From Chromera velia (lineage: Eukaryota; Sar; Chromeraceae): 64,000 nucleotides of DNA. The notes beneath the pieces are model-generated. The model saw only the letters and a list, made by a program, of their open reading frames with translations, ran no database searches and was not told where the DNA came from. A program made the translations under genes and the position numbers. Each line of letters begins with the position of its first letter. Within the stretch, counting starts at the first letter, position 1. Where the stretch lies: assembly GCA_018398765.1 (NCBI GenBank), contig JAHBMJ010000212.1, positions 10,769 through 74,768 of the forward strand, given 5' to 3'. This document shows, one piece after another, positions 55,431 to 64,000 of the stretch.

Positions 55431-55960
55431 CTAATATAAATTAAAGATACAGGTTATGTTTGCATGCATGCTTTTATATATATTCTGGCGATTCGACTGA
55501 CTTTCTGTTTGTGTACACGTATTTCTACAGGTGGCGTTTACGGGTGTGCATGTTTGATATATACTGAGATGCTCTCCCCCTCCCCCCTCCCTGCCCCTGA
55601 CACGCCTGCCGTTGAGCAGTGCCTCATATGAATTGAAAACAAAACAGTTATGATCATGAGAAGAAATGCTTCAATTGGATTAATTCAGAGCCATTCAGAT
55701 ATATTTTTTATTATGTTTTCATCTTAGCGTTAATTTACGATGATAGGTACCAGACAATTTATGGTTTTGAAAAAATATATACTCTATATATACATTTTTT
55801 TATTTCATTTTTTAAACATCTTACTAAGCTTAAATAGTCTTAAATAAATTATGAAAATCAATTAGTTTAAAGGTTAAACTATCTATTTTAATGTTTTAGA
55901 AACTAAATTTTTCAAAGTCACTTTCCAGTACAAAAGTTTCAATTGTCAGTACAGTCAGTT

Positions 55961-58411
55961 CAGGAGAGGTGATACGGAGGCTTCGCAGGAGGCCGAGCCC
56001 CTGGCTCTAGTTCGATCTTGAAGTCCAGGTCTCCCCTCCTAGATGGGAGCTTTGGAATCTCATCCGGAAACAACTCTATGTTCTCTTTCAAGATCTCTCT
56101 TGCTGCAGGGTGCAGGGAGGGAGATGCTATCACTTTTTTGTATTCACAAAAGGGGGGCTTCCTTTCCTGTATCCCCTCCTTAGTTCTCGGGTCGACTTCA
56201 ACTTCTCCCACCTCCTCTCTCCTTTCTCTCTCAACCTCCGTTTCTTCCTCCTCTCTCTCAATTCTTTCCAATCTGCAGAGAAAGAAAGGTGTTCCTTTTC
56301 TCATTTCTCTCGTGGCTTCTCTGACAGTCATGGGTCCATCTATTCGAGAACTCTTCTTCTCAGGAGTGGTATCGCCTCGAAAGAGGATCCTCTTTCGTTC
56401 GAAGTCGAACCACAATTTCTTCATTTTGGGACAAAAAACGGGATCACAGTCTTCATACCACCGCATCCCAAGAAACAAATCATATTTTTTGAAATCGGTG
56501 AGCGTGAAGCTGACCTGATCCTCGTATTTATCAATCTTCAGTCAATACCCATCCGTGGGAACGTACTCGGACACCTGGTGAGACGGGTCCCCTGCAAGTG
56601 CTCCCTCGCAATCAGTCGGCCTCCCAAACCTGCGGACAGGAAGGCCATGCGAATGAGCAAAGGAAGCAGATATGTAATTCTTATCTGCTCCCGGGTCAAA
56701 CAGGATCGTGACAGGTGTGTCGTTCACCGTCCCGCGAAGGCGCATCAAAACGGGTCGACGTCTGCCATCACCCGGGCATTGGGATGGACACTGTTCGCAC
56801 CTGCCTGCCGGTCCTTTCTGTGCTGCCCTGCTGTTCACGGTTCTTGTCTGCTGCAGAGGAACAGAAGGAAAAGAGGTTGGTGCAGCGTATTCATTCTCGA
56901 AAGGAACGGAGGCAACTGGGTCGACTGACCAGGGAAGCTGAGTACCTGGCGGCCTTTGAGGGCCGTCACTTTCCCTCAGAGCCTCTCTCTGAAGGGGTAC
57001 TACGGTTGACCTCAAGTGGTCGGTCTCATACGCTTCCCCGTCTTTGGATTCCGGCAAGCATTGGGGGAACAAGTACATACGGTTACAGTAGAGAACGTTG
57101 GGTCCTCTCCCATGGGTGATCCATGCATCGTCCTCTCTCTCCCCTGTTGCCCTTACTGGGCTCTCGCCGTGTCTTCGAGCATCCTCTCTTAAATCTGCAT
57201 CCCTCTCTCTCTCCTCATCCTCGTCTCCCCAATACTCATCCTCATACTCGTCCCCTTCAGCTTCGAGACAGGCGGGACGCACACCTGGCCATCTCCACGT
57301 AGGCCGCTGCCCCGAATTTCAGCTCTGACCATAGGGAGGCTGGCGTCGCCCCTGCCCGTTCTATCGTTGATCGTGCCCCCCCCAATGCCTGCGAGGAGGA
57401 TACTGCTGCTGCTGCTGACTCCTTTGGTTACCCCGGGGCGGAGGGACCCCATGCTGTTGGTTCTGAATCATTTGCCTCTCTCCACCCCTTCTCCAATCAT
57501 TCCTCCTGCCGCCACTGGGCTGGCTGCTGCGGGGGCCCAGGCAGTCGGACTGAATGTGCCCCCTCTCTTTGCATAAGTAACAATGGCCTTCTCTTCTCAG
57601 CTGCTGCTTCTCGGCTCGAGAAAGAGCACTTAGGTCCATGGGGACTGGTTCTCCGTTCTTCTTTTGCCCCACATTTGACTGCCCATGGTTTCAATGGTTT
57701 CCTCTGTTCCCCCTCGCAACTCTCTTCTCTGCTTTCAATGCTTCTGTGATCAGCTTCGGCAATGTGTCTGGTTTGGGGTGAACCCGTCCGATCTCATTGG
57801 ACACCGCTTTGGGGAGACCTGCCTTGTAGTCGTACATCAAGTCCGTCTGAGTCACGTCCGTCAACCGCGATCCCCCTGAACTCGTCCGTGTAATCCCATA
57901 CCCCCTTCTTCGCACAGATCTGTCTAATCTTAGATCGGAGGGTTTCCTGGACGTTGGGGTCTGGGAAGCTGCAGTACAACGCCTCCTTCAGTCCTTCCAA
58001 CGACGTGATGGGGATTCCTTCTGCCCTGGCCTCCTCTGTCAGCTTCACCTAGAGGGTCGGCGAGAGATAGGTCACTGTGATGGGGGCCTGCTCCTCTGGA
58101 GGGGTCTTCATGATGTGGTACAGGTTCTGCCACAAGGCAATCCAAGTGTCCACATCCTCGGCCTTCTCCAAAAAGATTTCGGGCTTCTTAAGCTTCACAC
58201 TGGGAGGCGGAGAGGGACGCGAAACATCGCCAGAATGGCTCTGGAAGGAAGACTAAGCAAGAGAACTCTGATGTCCTAACTGAGCTTTCAACTCAGCAAT
58301 TTCCTACTGTTGGTGTTCCGCAATCACCAACAGCTGCTGTACTTGGTTCAAAAGCTGCTCAAACCGTTCTTGGAGTGCAGCCTGGGCCTGGGGGTTTCCT
58401 ACCAGGTCCAT
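55961..58411 (-). mobile_element. second Ty3/gypsy gag-pol fragment, truncated in RT
   Basis: Minus strand from ATG at 58411. Gag: MDLVGNPQAQAALQERFEQL, coiled coil, capsid-like middle with TAG codons at 58306, 58255 and 58051, a frame change near 57870, TGA at 57693 where Trp would fit, then the knuckle CYLCKERGHIQSDC and a Gln/Arg-rich tail. Protease: about 56720 with ILFDPGADKNYIS, Pro in place of Ser/Thr of the D-S/T-G motif; the frame ends in TGA at 56544 and continues readable. Then a linker with an acidic Glu/Arg run and the N-terminal edge of RT (ARPPAKPPYHLS), cut off at 55961 by the end of element C. The finger, palm, RNase H and integrase parts are absent from the window. A clear 5' LTR was not found. 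A dead fragment of a second lineage, diverged from the element at 27.7-36.6 kb. Confidence 0.85.
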
Positions 58412-59436
58412 CTCTTACGATCTCTCAACCTCAGTCTGTCAACATGTTGAAACACTTCAATCTGCGCTTCTGACTCCACTCAGAAGCTTCTCGGCCCTTG
58501 CCAAACGAGGCCCTGCTAGCACATGAAATGTAATCATAGCTAGCACGAGGCTTTAAGTTAAATAACAGATTAGAAGGTCTGTTCCTAGAAGCGTTCCCTA
58601 AAAGTCCTACTTCAAAGGCCGGTTTTCCTGATGGTCAATCTGAATGCCGTGAACACATGCCATCCTGAAGCTATATCGATTGGAGTGGCTACAGGCGCGC
58701 GCGCTTCCGCTGGGTCCTGCAAGGCGGGCTCATGCGTTCTCTCAACGCCATCGACCGGCCTACGCCAACGCTTAGAGGCGGCGCGGCTACGAGCATTCAC
58801 GTTACAAGGCCGGGACTTAAAGTAGAATTAACCTTTAAGAGTCATATACGTATGAGCATGTAGGAGCATTGTAAAATCAATGTCATTGCAACCATGCAGC
58901 GAGTACATCCGATTCAGTACTCTTTTCAATTGCATGGTCCATTGATCCTCCGAGTCCCTATATGCACCAAAAAGGACTACTACTGTCAGTGATTCATTCC
59001 AACCTCCAGTTGGCTTACAGAGATCATCACCCAGATTACAGAAAGTGAACAATTCTTGATCCACTAAACCGAACTGCCTCGTGCGTTGCCACCGAATGCT
59101 AAACACCTATTCATAGGCCGATGTCGATGGCGTATGATGATGATGATGACCCTTCAATATTTCAAACCGCACTGGACTAGGCACCGGACCTTTCTCATGC
59201 ATATGGTGCTTGTGCATTCATAACTGATGATTGAGGGTTTTTTCATGCATGTCGCATCCCCATATATGAGAGGCGGATCTAACCTAGTTTATTGATTTGT
59301 TCTGTCCTACGACTACTAGCGACGAAAATAGGCGTGACTTCGATCACCCTGATACAGCTGATCAATCGCGGCTTCACAACAGGTTGGACAATCAAAAGAG
59401 AGAGAAAAGAGACAGAGGCGATGCAGGGCAGAACCT
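58412..59436. other. intergenic, with a GC-rich patch
   Basis: The first part may be the leader of the second gypsy element: inverted, 58520-58535 reads TGCTAGCAGGGCC, loosely like its primer-binding site. About 58612-58812 is a sharply GC-richer island with an open minus-strand frame of 62 codons (RSRAASKRWRRPVDGVERT...) that I do not recognise. The rest is unremarkable. Confidence 0.4.
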
Positions 59437-59763
59437 TTGAAACACTTCAGTTCTTTCATTGAAAACTTGAAGCCAAATCACACTGAGTCGAAACGACTGG
59501 CTGCATATGTTTGCAGGCAGACGGTCGCCCCAGAGGGGGAGTACTTTACTCGAATGGAATACATTGACTTTGATGGGTGCAAAATTAAGGCTCAACCTGC
59601 TTGCTTGCAACGATGCAAGCTTGCTGCACGGCTGATCGACAAGAACGATTTGATGCTGGGTATCTATCTGCCTTCAAACCCTTCCAAGTCGGTATGCCAT
59701 TTTTGCTCTTTATGGAGCTGCAGTAAATCAACCCGGGGCTTTAGTCTCCTGCATGTATCGTAG
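59437..59763 (+). CDS. small hypothetical frame, weak support
   Basis: A 108-codon frame (TTG start, no upstream ATG) with moderately protein-like text (LAAYVCRQTVAPEGEYFTRM, CLQRCKLAARLIDKNDLMLG). No domain, no family, no evident splice partner. It may be chance or a lone exon. Confidence 0.2.
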   Translation: MKHFSSFIENLKPNHTESKRLAAYVCRQTVAPEGEYFTRMEYIDFDGCKIKAQPACLQRCKLAARLIDKNDLMLGIYLPSNPSKSVCHFCSLWSCSKSTRGFSLLHVS

Positions 59764-60181
59764 GGAGAGGAAACAGCTCAGTCAAGTGATCAGGTGAAAG
59801 AGGAACTTTGGGTGAAACGTTCAATATCCGGTGATTGCATGCCGTGTAAGGGGTTTATTCGTGCTGACATACACCTCTTCGCGCTCGTTTTTCAAAGCTA
59901 GCATTTAGATGATGAGGAGACAAGCAAGGAAATGCCTCCATACATCCCTCATGGAGCGGAAAGGGAAAAACCAGATTCGAGTTGATTCGATTGGGACGAA
60001 GGCGTTGTGATCGATCGAAGGACAAATAGAAGAGCGAGGAAGGTCAAAGAGCTCCCTTGCATACATGCTCTATCAACCTGTCTATCTGTCTGTTTGTTTG
60101 TACGTCTCCAGCCGTCCTCCTTAATTGTCTGTCGGCCTTCTCGATCGCTCCCTCTCTTTACGCTTGTGTGTGTGTATGTGT

Positions 60182-60247
<66 letters not shown>

Positions 60248-63200
60248 ATTGCTGCTTTGGTGCTCTGAGACCGCACATCGCTGACGTAGGCAAGATAAGC
60301 CAAGCGTGCTTGATTGGTCCGGTTCTTTCCGCTAAGGCAGGCAGGCAGGAGAAGGAAGGGAATGAATGTCCGGCTGTCTGTCCATTTGTCTGTTCGTTCA
60401 TTCATTCAGGCGGTACGTGAGGTCGGAGCGCTCATGGCCAGAGTCATTCTAATAGTATGAGGTGAGTTAAGTTGAATGGAATTGAGTCGGTCAGAAGGTT
60501 GCGCATCATGCAAACAAACAACCGTGCATACATGGATGGAGTGCTGACGCAAGCTTCTGTCTTATGGATGGATGGATGGATGGATAGATGGATGGATGGG
60601 GAGATGGATCGAATGCGAAAGATGGACGGACATTGAGTTTCTCTCTTTTAGGAGAATTAGTAGATCGCTCGCAGAGCAAAAACCCAATCGTACAAGTATT
60701 GTAGACTTGCTGCCGAACCTCCGAGAAGGTCTGAATGGACAGCACGAAGGGGTGTGAAGATTGATGGGGGGCAATATGGATGGACGGGTAGGTGGGGGGG
60801 TGGATAGGGGGATGCCTCGATGAACGTTCAGGCGTTCGGTAACTCACTTTTCATTCGATCAGCTTACTTCAGCTAACCTTCCCCACTTTCTGGTTTACTT
60901 TTTGAGACACAGGCAGGCACTTAGATCCGGTCAGACAGCTGTCGATCAATACAGAGACCTTTAATTGAATTGGTGCATTCAGTCAATGTATTTCCTTCAT
61001 GCAGCCTGGCCGAAAGTCCACCCATCCAACCAAAAAGCAGAATGGGGCGATCAGCTGAGGAACCAATGAAGAAAGGGGGGGGGAGTTGGAGAAAGAGTGA
61101 GGGAGGAACAATGGTGCTTTGCCCTATTAGTTCAGCTCAATGGAAACAAACAAAGAGCATCCAATGCATATATATGTGCACACGTAGAAGCCAGCAGCAG
61201 GCAAACAAGCAGGCAAGCAGGCACACACAAAGACTAGACTCACATGCCGTGCCGGTCGATTGAAACAAAACTCACTCATACGTCGAATCTTCCATTCGTC
61301 TATGGCTTGACTTTTTCAATCACTGAATGCATTACTCGCTTACTCATGCATACATACGCACATGCGAAGAGCCTAGCTTAAAGTAGGGCCACCTCTTCCG
61401 GATGGAACGAGGCCAGTCCTAGGTTGGCTCTCTTCCCTCCTGAATCTCCTTTCCTTTAAAATTCTTGCAATTGATTAAAACCACGCAAAAGGAGCGCCTC
61501 TTCCCTCCCTCTCCCTCTCTCCCTCCCCCTCTCTGGTTGTATGTCTTTGTTGATCTTCTCGTGGCACTTGCTGTGTTAAATATTTCTGCAGAGCCAGCCA
61601 GCCAGCCAGCCAGCCACCTTATTTAATTGTTTTTAGACGGTGAATGAAGTACGCAATTAAAGATTAAGCATGCGCTTGTGAGGCTGTCAAGCAAGCTAAT
61701 TCCGTTTGCCTACCATTCATTCATTCATCTCTCTCTCTCTCTCTCTCTCTCCAAAGGGAAGATATTAAATCAATAAATGGTCTTTCTGTCTTCCCTCCTT
61801 TCTCTGATGAGAGTGAGAATGCAAGTGCGGCCTCTCTCCTTTTGTCATCCAAATTAAAACAATCAGTGCCTAGACAGACTCTCAAGTTCTCTTCCTCGTC
61901 TGTTTCACATGATGCAGGGTGAGATTCTGTCTCGATCGATCATTGAGTGCATGTTTTCTTCATTGAGTGCATGCTTCTTTTAACTTTCTCGCTCTGTGGG
62001 AGGGTTCTCTGTCTGTCACTTCTTTCTGGTTTGTTTATGTCTTGGAAGCGTGCAGACAGACATGTATGAGAAATGTGTGACTTCAGCCCCTCCTTCCTGT
62101 GCGTCGGCATCCCCTCACTGTTCTCTCTCTTCTCCTCTCCCCTTTTCCTTCGAATTGGTGATAAAAGTACTGATGAAGGCACCCACCATCTCACATATAA
62201 ACTCATAGAGAGACAAAGAAAGACGGAGAAAAACGAACAATCAATCAAACAAACAAACAAAAAAAAAGAAAGAAAGACAGACAGAAAGACAGACAGAAAG
62301 AAAGAAAGAAAGAAAAGGAAGAAGGAAAAGGAACACACAGAACAACATCGGAACCGAGAGAGAAGAAATGATCTTTTTTGTCTGTCTGGTTGTTACGGTC
62401 CGTCTGTCAGGGTAGTCCCTTCTGCCTCTCCCCCTCCCGGCCTTAACAGAGGTAGAGAGAGAGAGACCGCAAAGTGTATGAACATTGCAAGACCAGTTTT
62501 TTCGGGCATACATTTCAACATGCCCTTTGATTTCGTCCATTTCATCATTTTGATATAAAGAAAAAGTAATCGATCATTTATTTATTCCTCTCTTCTCCAA
62601 TCCCTGCGATAAAAAACAGACTGACAGGCAGGCAGACAGACAGGCAGGCAGGCAGGCAGACAGACAGACAGATAGACAGACAGACAGACAGGCAGACAGA
62701 CAGACAGACAGATAGACAGACAGACTGCAAGCCTGAGTAGGCAATGTAATTCGAACTTGCATTTCCTCTCATACAAACGTGGACGATCGAATCTGGAACA
62801 CATGCAGATGGAATGTAAAATTAATTAAGTCGTCAGCAGACATTCCCTTCTGGTAATGCGAATGAAGGATTCGATCGATCTCACCTTGATGGGTGGGTGA
62901 TACACGGGTGCAGGCACCACAAACGAATTGAGAAAAATTATTCCACAGAAGCTGTTAAGCATAAACCCTCCCCTCCTTGCCGATTCCAATGGTTACCAAC
63001 CAACCAATCCAAACTTTGATTCTGCACATGTTGTGCTCCTCTGCATCATGCTTCTAAGTTAAGGTTGTCAAGACACTTAGTGACTTTGTAATCTAGCTTG
63101 TGATCCTTCATTTTGTTTTTACCGTCGTTTATATCTACAGATAGGTCTACATCTAGCTCGACATATTGATTGATATAATCGATTTAATTACTGCATGAGA

Positions 63201-64000
63201 TTGATTAAACCGTTCCAATATCTTCTTTTGTGGCACTTCAAATTTTACATAATTTTTTGTTCATAATTAAATTCATAATTTTTCATCTAGTTTTTCATCT
63301 AGCTGTTCGTTGACTCAGACTCGACTGTTTGATCCAGAGTTACAAGCTAGTGCTAGACAGTATTAACAAGTTAACTAGCGAATTAAGTACATGAGATTAA
63401 TTTTTTAAAAAATGAATGATTATTCAGATTTTTAAAATATGATTTTTAACAACAAAACATCTATATAATGTTATCGTTGGGGAAGAAACATTTAAGACCT
63501 GGTTATCGTTAGTTCAGAAGTTGTAATCAGAACTTGATTTCAATATATGAGTTTACCATGCATACCAAGCTGTATTACCTACAACTAGACTAAAATTTAC
63601 TCCAAAAATGACTTGAATTAAGTGTTTTCTCTTCTATCAAAGAATTGTATCAAGTATCATATATATCTAGGTCCGACGTGAGGGCAAAAGTCCATTTATG
63701 AAGGCACAAGCCTCCCTCTCTGCCTTCTTCTCTTTCTGCATCTGTACATGCAAGATTGTCCCACTGACGGTTTCAGGCACTCCCACACACATGTTCCTCG
63801 GCAGCTGCTCTCATTTCTCCGGAGCGACGTTTCGTTTTATTTTTCATGAATGCAGGCGTCGATCCACAAACAGAAGAGCGATCGAGACCTCGTACGTATG
63901 CACACTCACATGAATTAAGCGATCGAAAAGGGGGGGGGGAAAGAAAAGAAGAAAAGAAAGGTACAATTAAGCAAAGGAATACGTAAACTCCCTAACATGC
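59764..64000. other. intergenic with microsatellites
   Basis: No supported gene. Contains (TG)n at 60164-60246, (GGAT)n at 60565-60600, (GCCA)n at 61594-61616, (TC)n at 61728-61751, (GAAA)/(GACA) runs at 62250-62330, a (GGCA)/(GACA) array at 62622-62725, and AT-rich DNA from about 63060 to 63680. Frames over the repeats (poly Cys-Leu-Ser or Lys-Glu text) are artefacts. Confidence 0.6.
62622..62725. repeat. (GGCA)n/(GACA)n microsatellite
   Basis: About 100 bases of alternating GGCA, GACA and GATA units; three overlapping minus-strand frames of Cys-Leu-Ser repeats come from it. Confidence 0.95.

Larger units (their letters stand above)
52464..55960 (-). mobile_element. DNA element C: full-length, inverted relative to A
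   Basis: Right-type end at 52464 (AACTGACTGTACTGACAATT), left-type end finishing at 55960 (CAGTACAGTCAGTT). It is collinear with A when inverted: right subterminal block, unique middle (52610-54090), 225-bp palindrome, about 370-bp unique segment, minisatellite, left subterminal block. No gap, so it is the reference copy for the family at 3,497 bp. No transposase-like frame. No target duplication: outside bases are ...CCTTCTT and CAGGAGA... . The right-hand neighbour is gypsy pol; the left-hand neighbour is unrelated. Confidence 0.87.

Noticed and set aside
60007-60420. 137-codon frame with long Val-Cys repeats
   Set aside because: Produced by the (TG)n microsatellite.
62574-62803. Cys/Leu/Ser-repeat frames resembling a membrane peptide
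   Set aside because: Produced by GGCA/GACA repeats; three frames at once give the same kind of text.

Overview
This window looks like a gene-poor, repeat-rich stretch of a eukaryotic nuclear genome. Evidence: genes split by GT-AG introns, abundant microsatellites, LTR and non-LTR retrotransposons, inverted-repeat DNA elements and assembly gaps (Ns at 4154-4490, 31550-31566 and one base near 27053). No rRNA, tRNA, operon or CRISPR is visible. The host cannot be named from sequence alone. Intron-bearing genes, a secreted metallo-beta-lactamase-like protein of a type I associate with protists and bacteria, and repeated TGCATGCA octamers fit a unicellular alga or other protist, possibly an alveolate; that is inference.

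Layout. 0-3.8 kb: a hypothetical polyQ protein (minus) and a poly-purine satellite. 3.8-9.0 kb: DNA element A (3805-7495), then a broken zinc-finger/coiled-coil gene and a second copy of the element's right end. 9.0-16.5 kb: mostly intergenic, with decayed coding fragments including one MYND-finger piece. 16.5-19.0 kb: an LTR retrotransposon carrying only gag (minus). 20.0-26.0 kb: a large RING-H2 gene (minus) whose RING domain is split by an intron full of GGAA repeats. 27.7-36.6 kb: a Ty3/gypsy chromovirus (plus) with both LTRs, interrupted by a hAT-like MITE in its 5' LTR and by DNA element B between gag and pol. 37.3-40.0 kb: a five-exon metallo-beta-lactamase-like gene (minus), the best-resolved host gene. 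41.3-51.8 kb: a truncated copy and then a long copy of an unusual non-LTR element with a repeat-bearing membrane-protein ORF, an ORF1-like frame and a reverse transcriptase/endonuclease ORF. 52.5-56.0 kb: DNA element C, abutting a second gypsy gag-pol fragment (minus, to 58.4 kb). 58.4-64 kb: intergenic, with microsatellites and AT-rich DNA.

Two themes run through the window. First, the large retroelement ORFs stay readable across in-frame stops, most of which sit where Gln, Arg or Trp is expected. This points to C-to-T/G-to-A transition decay rather than a changed genetic code. Second, elements A, B and C share about 47-bp termini but encode no recognisable transposase. They carry a 35-36-bp minisatellite and a long palindrome, and B is an internal deletion derivative. 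The most unusual object is the 43.3-51.8 kb element, which joins a probable multi-spanning membrane protein built from ~240-bp repeats to a site-specific-LINE-like polymerase.
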